Source of the DNA: Chryseobacterium lathyri
Lineage (GTDB): Bacteria; Bacteroidota; Bacteroidia; Flavobacteriales; Weeksellaceae
Assembly: GCF_003290185.1 (NCBI RefSeq)
Contig: NZ_QNFY01000011.1
Span: 117,457 to 181,456 of the forward strand
Direction of reading: 5' to 3'
Length of the DNA stretch: 64,000 bases
The notes below the pieces were generated by a model that saw only the letters and a list, made by a program, of their open reading frames with translations, ran no database searches and had not been told where the DNA came from. The translations under genes and the position numbers were made by a program. This document shows, piece after piece, positions 34,377 through 43,404 of this stretch (within the stretch, counting starts at the first letter, position 1; the number at the start of each line of letters is the position of its first letter).

Positions 34377-35165
34377 CTATTTTTTACATTCAAAAATAAA
34401 GGCGGAAGCAATATTCTTACTCATCGGGTGATACTGTAAAATCACATCCAGAAATTTAATAGGGAAGGTAAGGCACATCACAATGATCAGTAAAATATTG
34501 TGCAGAGGTTTAATACCAAAAGAAAATAACATGACAATCCATTCCTGTAAAGGCCAGAGCATTCCTCCTGTAGGGCTTATGGAGTGGATTTTAAGGTCTT
34601 TAAAGGCAGCGAACTGTACTTTGATCCCCTCATAGGTATATCTTTGGAAGTCATATGGAGAGGCGTGAAAAGCCTGCATAAAAGGAATCTCGCATAAGAG
34701 TTCTCCGCCAGGCTTCAAAACCCTGTGGATCTCTGCAATTACCGCCTGAGGATCCGGAACGTGCTCCAGAACAGCAATATTGATGATCTGATCTATAGAA
34801 TTATCTTTAAAAGGAAGCTTGGTAATATCGCAAACGACATTCACCGGATTGTAGGGGATAAGGTCAACATTGATGATATCATCTCTTAGGTCCGTATATC
34901 CGCTTCCTAGATTGACAACAACTTTATCAGTATTTTTGGTTTTTTTAAGAACCCTACTTAAGAAAAAATATCTTGAAGGATATAAAGGGGCAATGATATA
35001 AATGAGAAGTTCATATAACCATACATATTTTTTGAAAAATGTTTTGATCTTGTCTAAAGAATCAGAAACAATGTCTTCATCGAATTCAAGAAATACAAAT
35101 TTTCCGTTTTTGTATTCATAATTAAACTTAGCGGTATCAATAATTGATTCTATTTTGTCTTTCAT
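34377..35165 (-). CDS. SAM-dependent methyltransferase (Methyltransf_11 type)
   Basis: 262 residues. SAM-binding motif I VNLGSG at 84-89 follows an N-terminal extension with one hydrophobic segment (residues ~50-60). IINVDL, then LPFKDNSIDQIINIAVLEHVPD and EIHRVLKPGGELLCEIPF are the further Methyltransf_11 motifs. Between the GT-C-like and the GtrB-like gene it could modify the sugar or lipid carrier of the side-chain module, or the mature glycan. Substrate unknown. The C-terminus has a further hydrophobic stretch, so it may be membrane-associated. Confidence 0.8.
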   Translation of the reverse strand: MKDKIESIIDTAKFNYEYKNGKFVFLEFDEDIVSDSLDKIKTFFKKYVWLYELLIYIIAPLYPSRYFFLSRVLKKTKNTDKVVVNLGSGYTDLRDDIINVDLIPYNPVNVVCDITKLPFKDNSIDQIINIAVLEHVPDPQAVIAEIHRVLKPGGELLCEIPFMQAFHASPYDFQRYTYEGIKVQFAAFKDLKIHSISPTGGMLWPLQEWIVMLFSFGIKPLHNILLIIVMCLTFPIKFLDVILQYHPMSKNIASAFIFECKK

Positions 35166-35213
35166 CTGTGTTTAACGTTTAAGGGATATATAATATTGGG
35201 GATACTGATAATT

Positions 35214-36140
35214 TTAAGTGTTGACCGTTTTTTCGATAATGGTATACGGCCTGTTTCTCACCTCATTATAAATTCTGTAAATATATTCTCCAATAATTCC
35301 TAAACTGATCAGCAGGATAGAATTGAAGAAAAGAATAATAATGATAATAGTGGTATAACCAGCTACTTCAATCTCATTTGTAAAATATCTTATGATTGTA
35401 AAAAGGCTGAATACTATTGAGATCAGCAAACCGATATTTCCTAATATACTAATGATTTGAAGAGGAAGGGATGAAAAAGAAAAAATTCCGTCTTTAGCAA
35501 TGTTAATAAGTTTTTTTAAAGAATAGCCAGATTGGCCCTCTATTCTTCCACTTCTGTCATATTCCAGACCGATCTGTTTAAAGCCCACCCAGGCCCTTAT
35601 TCCTCTCAGATAAGGATTCTGTTCATTAAGGGTTAGCATTTTATCTTTTACATTCTTTGTCATGACACAGAAGTCGCCGGAATCTAAGGGTATTTTTGTT
35701 TCACTTATCGAATCAAGGAGTCTGTAAAATCCCGTATAGGCCAATTTTTTTAATCTGCTTTCCTTTCTTTTTTTTCTAATGCCATAGGCAACTTCATACC
35801 CCAGATCTAGTTGGGTGAAAAAACGGGGAAGCAAGGATGGGGGATCCTGTAAATCATCATCAATAATAGCAATATAATCGCCAGTAGCATAATGGAGACC
35901 TGTTTTTACAGCGATCTGGTGGCCAAAGTTTCTTGAAAGTTTAATTCCTTTGATATAGGGGTACTTCCTGGAAAGCTCTTCTACCACTTCGAAACTATTA
36001 TCCGGGCTTCCGTCTTCTACCAGAACAACTTCCAAATCCCAGCCGGACTCCTTTTTTTGGATGTCAACGGCTTCTATGGTTTTGTGAAGAAATTTGGCCG
36101 AACGATAAACCGGTATTACGAGGGTTATTTTTCGATTCAT
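35214..36140 (-). CDS. Polyprenyl-phosphate glycosyltransferase (GtrB/DPM1-like GT2)
   Basis: 308 residues. GT2 domain with ITLVIPVYRSAKFLHKT, VLVEDGSPDNS near 40-50 and AIIDDDLQDPPSLLPRF near 90-106 (DDDLQDPP is diagnostic of the DPM1/GtrB group). Two C-terminal transmembrane segments occur near 230-290. These enzymes make undecaprenyl-phosphate-glucose or a similar donor on the cytoplasmic face for a periplasmic GT-C transferase. A partner flippase (GtrA) is not in the window. It supports the view that the glycan is decorated after export. Confidence 0.9.
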   Translation of the reverse strand: MNRKITLVIPVYRSAKFLHKTIEAVDIQKKESGWDLEVVLVEDGSPDNSFEVVEELSRKYPYIKGIKLSRNFGHQIAVKTGLHYATGDYIAIIDDDLQDPPSLLPRFFTQLDLGYEVAYGIRKKRKESRLKKLAYTGFYRLLDSISETKIPLDSGDFCVMTKNVKDKMLTLNEQNPYLRGIRAWVGFKQIGLEYDRSGRIEGQSGYSLKKLINIAKDGIFSFSSLPLQIISILGNIGLLISIVFSLFTIIRYFTNEIEVAGYTTIIIIILFFNSILLISLGIIGEYIYRIYNEVRNRPYTIIEKTVNT

Positions 36141-36172
36141 TGTGTAATAAAGTTTAAAAATACATAAAATAA

Positions 36173-37093
36173 TTATATTTTTAAAAACGTAGGTCCTTCC
36201 TGACTTACTTCTGCTTTTATTTTATTCAGAATATCGGCCTCTCCGGATATTTTTTTATATTTTTCCATCAGCTGCTTTGAAACACTAAGTTTACCCAGTG
36301 CCGAATTTTTAAAGATACTTTGGATCAAAGCTTTTTTTTCTAATTTCAGTGCATCCGGAAGATTGGGATTCATGATTTTGGTTTCAAGAGTCAGATCTTT
36401 ATATCGGGTATAATCTACTTTATCAAGAAACTGTTTACCATCATGTACTACCTTGCTGCCCGGGGCGAGAATCACTTTCTTTTTGTGAAAATGTAGCCTG
36501 TTCACATATTCGTTATCTTCACCGTAATGAAAGAAATAAGGGTTGAATCCTCCAACGGTTTCTATCGTTTTTTTAGGCAATAGCCAGTGTGCGGCATTCA
36601 CAAAACTGATTTCATAGTAAGGTTTCAGTGTCTGGAAATACAGATCAGATATCAGTCTGGTCTTTTCCCAGTTATGAGCAATATATTTATCTAAAAATAT
36701 ATCAAGCTTCTTTTCTGTTCCATCTACATGGACAGGACTTATGATTCCAACTTCTTCTTGATGGGGATGATCATGATATATTTCCAGAAGTTTTTCAATG
36801 CTGTCTTCATAGAGCCATGCATCCTGATTCATAAGGTAAAAAAAATCTGCTCCTTTTTGGTAGGCTGCTTCTATACCGGTATTATTGGCTTTCCCGAATC
36901 CAAGATTCTGCCCAGACTGTATGAAATGTACTTCAGGAAAATGTTTTTTTATATAATCCTGAGTTCCGTCCGAAGAGCCGTTGTCCACAACGATGCACTG
37001 TAACGGAACTGATGACTGTCTTAAACTGGTAAAACATCTTTCGGCCCATTTCATGGCATTGTACGTAACGATAATAACGTGAATACTGAGCAT
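36173..37093 (-). CDS. Glycosyltransferase, GT2 family (rhamnosyltransferase/WbbL-like)
   Basis: 306 residues, GT-A fold: MLSIHVIIVTYNAMKWAERC, VVDNGSSDGTQDYI near 35-49, GKANNTGIEAAYQKGADFFYLMNQDAWLY near 67-95 and FFHYGEDNEYVNRL near 187-200. The NQDAW motif and HYGED pattern are typical of the rhamnosyltransferase-like branch. The donor need not be rhamnose, since no dTDP-rhamnose genes (rmlC, rmlD) are in the window. Cytoplasmic, adds one sugar to the repeat. Confidence 0.87.
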   Translation of the reverse strand: MLSIHVIIVTYNAMKWAERCFTSLRQSSVPLQCIVVDNGSSDGTQDYIKKHFPEVHFIQSGQNLGFGKANNTGIEAAYQKGADFFYLMNQDAWLYEDSIEKLLEIYHDHPHQEEVGIISPVHVDGTEKKLDIFLDKYIAHNWEKTRLISDLYFQTLKPYYEISFVNAAHWLLPKKTIETVGGFNPYFFHYGEDNEYVNRLHFHKKKVILAPGSKVVHDGKQFLDKVDYTRYKDLTLETKIMNPNLPDALKLEKKALIQSIFKNSALGKLSVSKQLMEKYKKISGEADILNKIKAEVSQEGPTFLKI

Positions 37094-37100
37094 GGCGGTT

Positions 37101-37769
37101 CTAAATATACTTTCGGGTTATAGATTCCAGATATTCCTGGGGATGTATTCCTGAGAAAAATGTCTGTGTATCTTCATCAAAATCTACTTTATAAAAATCT
37201 CCTTCATCTACCTGTGAATAGAGCGCTGTATTTCCTGTTTCTTTTTCAATGGAAGAGATAATCTCTTTCAGATCATAATAATAAGGAAAGGCAAAGTTGA
37301 CTGTTCTGTTGCTAAAACCTAAACAGTGGGAATCCAGAAATTTTGAAATATCCTCAATATCTAAAAGAAGTCTTCTTGCTTTAAGATGCAGGGAGAATTC
37401 CTTTTTGTTTGCAATCTGCGTTTTAAGAAAATTAAAAAGGGTATTCGGATTTCCTCCTTTACCTACCACATTTCCTACCCTAAGGATAAGGAAGCTGTCA
37501 GCATTGTTTTCGATATAATTTTCCACTGACTTTTTGTGTATTACATAAGCACTGTCCTGTTTAGATTGGTCATGAATGCTTAATGTAGAGAAATAGACCA
37601 ATTTTTTTTCTTTATTTTCTTCATATACAGATTTTAAAAGAGAAAACTCTCTTTCAAATTCTGCAGCTCTTGTTTCCAGTGAGTTTGACACTCCGGAAGC
37701 AAAGAAAACCGTGTCGTTTCTGTCATAAGATTTTACAGCATTGGCTATCATACCATTTCCGATAATCAT
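37101..37769 (-). CDS. NAD(P)-dependent sugar epimerase/dehydratase-like protein
   Basis: About 222 residues from the ATG at 37769. The frame is open 14 codons further up (37811), but starting at MIIGNGMIANAV puts the Rossmann glycine loop at the N-terminus as in homologues. YFSTLSIHDQ and YVIHKKSVE hold the Ser and Tyr-x3-Lys catalytic residues of extended SDR enzymes, and ILRVGNVVGKGGNPNTLF is the usual following segment. Shorter than typical 310-residue epimerases, so the C-terminal substrate domain is reduced. Probable nucleotide-sugar reductase or epimerase. Substrate unknown. Confidence 0.72.
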   Translation of the reverse strand: MIIGNGMIANAVKSYDRNDTVFFASGVSNSLETRAAEFEREFSLLKSVYEENKEKKLVYFSTLSIHDQSKQDSAYVIHKKSVENYIENNADSFLILRVGNVVGKGGNPNTLFNFLKTQIANKKEFSLHLKARRLLLDIEDISKFLDSHCLGFSNRTVNFAFPYYYDLKEIISSIEKETGNTALYSQVDEGDFYKVDFDEDTQTFFSGIHPQEYLESITRKYI

Positions 37770-37844
37770 ACGTTGTGTTTTTTCATTAAATGTGTTATAT
37801 AAGGGGAGCAAAATTTCATATTATGACTTGTGAATCAAATGGCT

Positions 37845-38771
37845 TTATCTTAAAAAATCAAAGATATGAAAATAGTATTTCATTTTTATCCTGGTTATAA
37901 AACGATCAGGAAAAGAGAGTTTCATCAGATAGTCTTTATACTTCCTGTGGCAGTAATTGATGTATTCTTTACTTAGTTCAGTATTTAAATTTAATCCGGA
38001 AACTGCATTTTTCACAAAAGAATACCTCTTGAATATAACAAAAACCTCTTCACGGGTCAATGGATTTTCTTCTTCGGCAGTGAACTTTGAAAATTTATTA
38101 AATCCGATATTCTGCTGTGGATGAATCCTGTATTCTCCCAGAACCGAATCTTCTATCCAAACCGAATTGGTATCGGCAGCCAAAAGGAGAAGTTCATAAT
38201 CGTGGATAATTGTTTCATTTACTCTTTTTAACGGCAGATGTTTTTTTAGAAAGGTATTACGGACCGCCATACTCATTCCGGGGAATACATTTCCCTGATA
38301 TAGCAAACGTTTGACTATTTCCTGGAGGGCTCTGAAATGTTCGGGGTTAAAGTTTTCGATGTCCCAATAATTCAGGTTTTCCTTGTTATCCAGGGATTCA
38401 CCGAAAAGTTTAATATTGTGGCATACCGTATTGATCTTCTTATGTTTTTCAAAAATTTCTGTGATCACTTCCGTTTTATTGTCATACCAGCGGTCATCCT
38501 GATCGCATAGTAATACAATATCACCGGAACATAAGCTCATGGCTTTTTCAAAATTACGTACATACCCCAGATTCTCCATATTCTGATATACCTTGATGAT
38601 CTCCGGGTATTGTTCTGCATAGCCGGAAAGTATTGGCAATGTATTATCTGTAGAGCCATCATCACAGATAATGATTTCAGAAACCGACAGAGCCTGGTTC
38701 AGAATACTGTCCAGCTGTTCGGCAATATAAGCTTCGCCATTATAGGTACATAGTGCTACAGATGAGGTCAT
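37845..38771 (-). CDS. Glycosyltransferase, GT2 family
   Basis: 308 residues. SVALCTYNGEAYIAEQLDSIL at the N-terminus, then IICDDGSTDNTLPIL and VLLCDQDDRWYDNKTEV near 84-100 identify a family 2 inverting enzyme of the alpha-L-rhamnosyltransferase-like subgroup (LCDQDDxW motif). The C-terminal half has no TM segment. It is one of a run of four consecutive glycosyltransferase genes (37845-41623). Donor sugar unknown. Confidence 0.88.
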   Translation of the reverse strand: MTSSVALCTYNGEAYIAEQLDSILNQALSVSEIIICDDGSTDNTLPILSGYAEQYPEIIKVYQNMENLGYVRNFEKAMSLCSGDIVLLCDQDDRWYDNKTEVITEIFEKHKKINTVCHNIKLFGESLDNKENLNYWDIENFNPEHFRALQEIVKRLLYQGNVFPGMSMAVRNTFLKKHLPLKRVNETIIHDYELLLLAADTNSVWIEDSVLGEYRIHPQQNIGFNKFSKFTAEEENPLTREEVFVIFKRYSFVKNAVSGLNLNTELSKEYINYCHRKYKDYLMKLSFPDRFITRIKMKYYFHIFDFLR

Positions 38772-38785
38772 AGTATATAGATTTC

Positions 38786-39652
38786 TCAGTTTTTTTTCTG
38801 AAAAAGAGTGTAATAATATCTTTTCAGGGCAAGATATCCCGAAACAACTTTACCACCGGTTGCTTTATTGAATTCATGCTTCAGCTGTGAAAGCTGGGTC
38901 ATATGAACGTCAATCATATGATAGGCAAGCCTGTCGTGAAGCTCATCTCCATATAATTTTTTTAATATGGGAAGGAGGCTTGTTCTTTGACGCAGAACTT
39001 TATAAGGATCGGAAGATAAACTTTTTTTATCGTCTTCTTTACGGTAATGGGCCAGCGGTTCATCAATCAGAAGTACCTCAGGATTGTTTCTTGTAATATA
39101 CATCCACATCAGCCAGTCTTCATTAATACTTAAGGAAGTATCAAACGTAAATCCTTCAAGAAGTTTTCTGGAAATCAGAGCACAGTGTATGGGAATTGTA
39201 AATTTAAGGTTCCACCCGAACACGATATTTTCAAAGGTGGCAAAATCTTTTTCAATGCGGTTGTATCCCGGAAAATGAGTTTTGTTTTTGTAAATCGTGA
39301 ATTGGCTTAGAATCAATGGATATTTTTTTGCACCGGCAAGGCTTTTTGCAAACTTTTCACGGTGTAAAGTGTCATCAGAATCCAGGAACTGTATATAGTC
39401 TCCTGAAGCCCGTTGAAGCCCTGCATTCCTTGCGGAGGAAATTCCCCCATTCTCTTTACTGATGTATTGAAAACGTCTGTCTTTTTCTACCCATCTTTGA
39501 GCAATTTCTTCAGTATTGTCACCGGAACCGTCATTCACAATAATGCACTCCCAGCCAGTAAAGGTCTGATCTGCCAAAGACTGCAGACATTCATCAAGAT
39601 AGGCTGCCTGATTGTAACAAGGAACGATTATGGAGATTGCAGTATTGCTCAT
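38786..39652 (-). CDS. Glycosyltransferase, GT2 family
   Basis: 288 residues. ISIIVPCYNQAAYLDECLQSL, CIIVNDGSGDNTEEIA near 36-51, and DYIQFLDSDDTLHREKF near 84-100 give the standard GT2 donor and metal motifs. The stop/start overlaps the gene upstream at 39652 by one base and a 14-nt gap precedes the gene downstream, so it is in the same operon. Adds one sugar, donor unknown. Confidence 0.9.
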   Translation of the reverse strand: MSNTAISIIVPCYNQAAYLDECLQSLADQTFTGWECIIVNDGSGDNTEEIAQRWVEKDRRFQYISKENGGISSARNAGLQRASGDYIQFLDSDDTLHREKFAKSLAGAKKYPLILSQFTIYKNKTHFPGYNRIEKDFATFENIVFGWNLKFTIPIHCALISRKLLEGFTFDTSLSINEDWLMWMYITRNNPEVLLIDEPLAHYRKEDDKKSLSSDPYKVLRQRTSLLPILKKLYGDELHDRLAYHMIDVHMTQLSQLKHEFNKATGGKVVSGYLALKRYYYTLFQKKN

Positions 39653-40506
39653 TACAGGTATTTATAAAATTTGCATAAACCCAGCATGTTGCCCAGCTTT
39701 ACCCATCGGGAGTTTTTGATTTGCTTTTTCAGATTGGTATTGTGGGTGACTTCCTTATCGTATTTTCTGCGGAGTACATAACTTTCTAAAAATTGCTCTT
39801 CTATATTAATCCCTCTCCGTTCGGCCATCTTTATAAGGGCCACCCAATGCCAGAAAGCCGCCTGGTCTTCACTTTTGTTGGAGATTCCTCCTTTATGCAC
39901 CCTGTAGAGATAAAGGTCTTCGTCTATGTATTTTACGGGAGCTACCTCACACATCTTCATGTACCAGTCTTTATCTTCGGCAATTTTGAGATAAGGGTCT
40001 ATCCCTGATGTTTTATTGTAAACAGATTTTTTTAACGTGGCAAAACTGGTAATCTCAGCATTAAAGTTCAGGTATTTTTCATCTAAGGCGGTAATTTGAG
40101 CTGCCTTGTGAACTCTTACCTTGTTTAACTGGTCATCACAGTAAACAAAATTGGAATATACCAAACCTACCTCCGGATTCTGTATGTGTACATTAAATAC
40201 CGTTTCGAGTGCAGTACTGATCAGTGCGTCATCAGGATCCAGGAAACCACATATTTCGGAACCGCTTAGTTCAATAAGTTTTCTTTTCGTAAATCCTATT
40301 CCTTTATTGCTGTCATTGGTGAAAATCTTAAAGCGGGAATCTTTTTCAGTTATATTTCTGATAAGTTCCAGAGAATTGTCTGTAGAAGCATCATCTAAAA
40401 TTATAGCTTCCCAGTCTGTAAGGGTTTGGGAAAGCAAACTGTCAAAACATTCTTTGAAAAAACGTCCGTTATTATAATTGGCGATTAAAACAGTTATTTT
40501 AGTCAT
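39652..40506 (-). CDS. Glycosyltransferase, GT2 family
   Basis: 284 residues. MTKITVLIANYNNGRFFKEC, DWEAIILDDASTDNS and ICGFLDPDDALISTALE near 91-107 mark a GT2 enzyme of the same subgroup as the product at 19579 (shared NWEAIILDDAS/DWEAIILDDAS and GFxDPDDA motifs). The copies are separated by 20 kb on the same strand, so the duplication is old or was spread by rearrangement. It overlaps the WbsX-like gene upstream by 8 bases. Substrate unknown. Confidence 0.9.
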   Translation of the reverse strand: MTKITVLIANYNNGRFFKECFDSLLSQTLTDWEAIILDDASTDNSLELIRNITEKDSRFKIFTNDSNKGIGFTKRKLIELSGSEICGFLDPDDALISTALETVFNVHIQNPEVGLVYSNFVYCDDQLNKVRVHKAAQITALDEKYLNFNAEITSFATLKKSVYNKTSGIDPYLKIAEDKDWYMKMCEVAPVKYIDEDLYLYRVHKGGISNKSEDQAAFWHWVALIKMAERRGINIEEQFLESYVLRRKYDKEVTHNTNLKKQIKNSRWVKLGNMLGLCKFYKYL

Positions 40507-41623
40507 TGCTGCTTTCTTTTGATAATATTTTTTTCAGGGCTTCCAGATAACCGAATCCATTTTTACGGTCCGGTTCCAGGATATTTCCTTCTGCCCACTC
40601 ATTCCAGGATTTTACCACTAAAAATTTTTCGGGATAATTTTTATCTTTCAGAAAAGTTGTTGCTTTTTCTACCTGTTTTTCAAAAAGTGCCGGGCTGTTA
40701 TTACCTAAAATAATACCGCGGTTACCACTTCTCGGGGTATTATCCCAATTGGAAATAAGACATGGGAAAGTATCAACATCCGTTTCACCAAAATGAAGAT
40801 CATTAATTACATCCGGTGCATTCTGAATATCCACAGGTTTTTGAAAGTCAGTTGTTTTAAGTCCCAAAAGACCTTTAATTCTGTTGGTGTAATACTGTTT
40901 TGCAGTAATTAAAGGCTTTTTATTCATGTACGGGCGCCATGCTCGTAAAAAGGCATTTGATATCTTCCCCTGATATCCTAATGTCTTATATCCGTAATCG
41001 TCTTCTGTTTTGTTGCTCCCTATTAAATAAAGATCATCAAATCCATTTTCCTTGGCGAGACTTCTGAATTTTTCAAGATAGTCCGGAGCCTTTTCATGGA
41101 TGTTGATTGGATCATAAACGATGAAAACAGGTTTATTATCTACTTTAATATATCTTTCATCTTTGAAGAAAGGCAGAAGATATTGGAAATGGGCTGTTAA
41201 ATCTTCATCGGTAGGATATACCTGCTCAGCTAGTATTTTATTTTTTAAGCCATGCCAGATTCCTGACCAGGTTTCGTTAGCCCAGCAGAAACAGAATGGA
41301 AAGTCCGGTTTTCCGGATTCCAGTACTTCATTGGCAATACGCTCAAGCAGCTGTACTCCGTTTCCAAACCAATAATGGTAATAAATAAAACCGTGTACTC
41401 CATAATCGCGTGCCATCTGGGCCTGCTGTTCTCTCACTTCGGGAACGCGCAGATCATAATATCCCAGATCTGCAGGGCAGATAGGCTGCTCATGTCCTTC
41501 AAATAAAGGTTTCGCCTTTCCTACATTGGTCCATTCTGTAAATCCTTTTCCCCACCATTCATCATTTTCAGGGATGGGATGGTACTGAGGAAGGTAAAAT
41601 GCAAGCGTTTTTATTTGTTTCAT
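40499..41623 (-). CDS. WbsX-family glycosyltransferase-like protein
   Basis: 374 residues. The N-terminus TLAFYLPQYHPIPENDEWWG and the segment GFTEWTNV are diagnostic of the WbsX family (the family 99-like hydrolase/transferase group). HGFIYYHYWFGNGVQLL, FCWANETWSGIWHG and VVKSWNEWAEGNILEPD follow. WbsX homologues lie in O-antigen and capsule clusters and are assigned as glycosyltransferases, though the fold is that of GH99 endo-mannosidases and the biochemical role is poorly defined. It might cleave or transfer within the glycan. It overlaps the downstream GT2 gene by 8 bases. Confidence 0.88.
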   Translation of the reverse strand: MKQIKTLAFYLPQYHPIPENDEWWGKGFTEWTNVGKAKPLFEGHEQPICPADLGYYDLRVPEVREQQAQMARDYGVHGFIYYHYWFGNGVQLLERIANEVLESGKPDFPFCFCWANETWSGIWHGLKNKILAEQVYPTDEDLTAHFQYLLPFFKDERYIKVDNKPVFIVYDPINIHEKAPDYLEKFRSLAKENGFDDLYLIGSNKTEDDYGYKTLGYQGKISNAFLRAWRPYMNKKPLITAKQYYTNRIKGLLGLKTTDFQKPVDIQNAPDVINDLHFGETDVDTFPCLISNWDNTPRSGNRGIILGNNSPALFEKQVEKATTFLKDKNYPEKFLVVKSWNEWAEGNILEPDRKNGFGYLEALKKILSKESSND

Positions 41624-41626
41624 AAA

Positions 41627-42241
41627 TTATTTTTCTAGTGTTTTTATCAGTTTGGCAGGTATTCCTGCAATCACAGAGTTCTTTGGAAAACTTTTGTTAA
41701 CAACAGAATTAGCTCCTATGATAGAGTTTTCACCAATAGTAACCCCGGGTAATATGCAGACTCCTTCTCCGATCCATACATTGTCTTCAATAATTACCGG
41801 ACCTTTGGAAGACAGAGGTCTTTCAGCAGGAACCCAGCCCAGATCTTCAGCACTGATATTTCCATGATAATGGTCCGAAATGTATATCCTGCTTGCCATA
41901 AGCACATTATTGCCAATACTGATCTTATCAATGGCTCCGATGTGAACATCAGAATTAAAATTCACATTGTTTCCAATATGAATTTCCGGCTGGAAAGATT
42001 TTCCGTAAAAACGGTCCCAGGTCTCAAGCCTTAAGTTGAATAATGAGCTGAAATTATCACCTATGCTAATATATTGAGGATTTTTGATCCAATATGTTTC
42101 TGGAAGGCTTGATTGCTTTCCGAAAGCTTTGAAATGAGTTTTTGCCCAATTGTTATTCTGCTGCTGTTTATATTTTTTATAAGCTTCAGAATGCAAAATT
42201 CCGAATAAAAATTTAATGATATGTTTTTTTATAAAGCTCAT
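41627..42241 (-). CDS. Left-handed beta-helix acyltransferase
   Basis: 204 residues. After an N-terminal helix (residues 1-40), hexapeptide repeats run to the C-terminus: IHIGNNVNFNSDVHIGAI, ISIGNNVLMASRIYISDHYHGN (with His for the catalytic site) and VWIGEGVCILPGVTIGENSIIGANSVV, ending in VIAGIPAKLIKTL. Similar to maltose/chloramphenicol O-acetyltransferases. The neighbouring WecE-like transaminase makes a 4-amino sugar, so N-acylation of that amine is a plausible alternative to O-acylation. The two genes are 11 nt apart. Confidence 0.83.
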   Translation of the reverse strand: MSFIKKHIIKFLFGILHSEAYKKYKQQQNNNWAKTHFKAFGKQSSLPETYWIKNPQYISIGDNFSSLFNLRLETWDRFYGKSFQPEIHIGNNVNFNSDVHIGAIDKISIGNNVLMASRIYISDHYHGNISAEDLGWVPAERPLSSKGPVIIEDNVWIGEGVCILPGVTIGENSIIGANSVVNKSFPKNSVIAGIPAKLIKTLEK

Positions 42242-42252
42242 ATTTTTCAGGT

Positions 42253-43404
42253 CTACTTTTCCAGTGATGAATAATACTCGTGAATCAGGCTGTTGATATT
42301 TCTTTGTTCTGCTTCTTCGAGTTCATAATAGAACGGAAGTCTCAAAAGGCAGTCTGTAAAATGATCTGAGTTCGGAATATCAATAGGAGAGTTGTCTTTT
42401 AAAAAGAATTCGCTTTTGTTCAGACTCAGATAGTGGAACACAGGATGAATATCTTTTGTTTTTAAGAACTGAATGAGGTTGGATCTTTCTTCATAGCTTC
42501 TGCAGATGATAAAGAACATATGTGCATTATTGGTTGCATAAGCCGGTATTTCCGGCAGTGTTATAAATCCTTTATCTTGTAACGGTAATAGATTGCTGTA
42601 ATACTCATTCCAGATCGTGATTCTTTTTTCCTGGATGGTACCCAGGTTTTCAAGCTGTGCATATAAAAAAGCAGAGAGTATTTCTGACGGGAGAAATGAT
42701 GATCCAAGATCTACCCAGCCGTATTTATTGACTTCCCCTCTGAAAAATGCACTTCTGTTAGTCCCTTTTTCACGGATAATCTCAGCACGTACATTATATT
42801 CAGGATTATTGATAACGAGCATTCCCCCTTCTCCACAAATGATATTCTTGGTTTCGTGAAATGAGAAAGCAGCGAAATCTCCAATGGAGCCTAATGCTTT
42901 TTTGGTGCCGTCGGAAAAAGTATAATAACTGTCAATAGCCTGTGCAGCATCTTCTACAACAAAAAGGTTGTGCTTTTTGGCCAGTTCCATGATTTTTTCC
43001 ATATCACAGGCAATACCCGCATAATGTACGGGAACGATTACTTTTGTTTTTTCAGTAATATGCTTTTCTATTTCTGCAGGATCTATATTGGGATTATCGG
43101 GATATGAATCTACGAAAACTATTCTGGCACCACGCAAAACGAAAGCATTGGCAGATGAAACGAAGGTATAGCTGGGAACAATTACTTCATCTCCGGGCTG
43201 AATATCACATAAAATAGCAGCCATTTCCAATGCATCAGTGCATGATGTGGTAAGCAGTACTTTTTGAAAGCCAAATTTTTCTTCAAAAAAGGAATGGCAC
43301 TTCTTTGTGAAAATTCCGTCCCCGGAAATCTTACCGCTTTTTACCGCTTCTTCAATATATTTAAGTTCGTTTCCTACTATAAATGGCTTATTAAATGGGA
43401 TCAT
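42253..43404 (-). CDS. wecE: dTDP-4-amino-4,6-dideoxygalactose transaminase-like (WecE/RffA)
   Basis: 383 residues, PLP-dependent DegT/DnrJ/EryC1 fold. The PLP lysine is Lys186 in SFHETKN (the RffA/WecE version of the motif) and EDAAQAID near 151-158 holds the PLP-binding Asp. WecE aminates dTDP-4-keto-6-deoxy-D-glucose at C4 with glutamate to give dTDP-Fuc4N. That substrate comes from RmlA/RmlB at the other end of the cluster. Its start overlaps the stop of the acyltransferase-3 gene upstream by 4 nt, and an acyltransferase gene lies just downstream. Assignment as a C4 transaminase is by motif similarity. Confidence 0.83.
   Translation of the reverse strand: MIPFNKPFIVGNELKYIEEAVKSGKISGDGIFTKKCHSFFEEKFGFQKVLLTTSCTDALEMAAILCDIQPGDEVIVPSYTFVSSANAFVLRGARIVFVDSYPDNPNIDPAEIEKHITEKTKVIVPVHYAGIACDMEKIMELAKKHNLFVVEDAAQAIDSYYTFSDGTKKALGSIGDFAAFSFHETKNIICGEGGMLVINNPEYNVRAEIIREKGTNRSAFFRGEVNKYGWVDLGSSFLPSEILSAFLYAQLENLGTIQEKRITIWNEYYSNLLPLQDKGFITLPEIPAYATNNAHMFFIICRSYEERSNLIQFLKTKDIHPVFHYLSLNKSEFFLKDNSPIDIPNSDHFTDCLLRLPFYYELEEAEQRNINSLIHEYYSSLEK

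Noticed and set aside
37770..37811. Upstream extension of the epimerase-like gene
   Set aside because: It would put 14 residues before the Rossmann glycine loop, unlike homologues. The ATG at 37769 was preferred.
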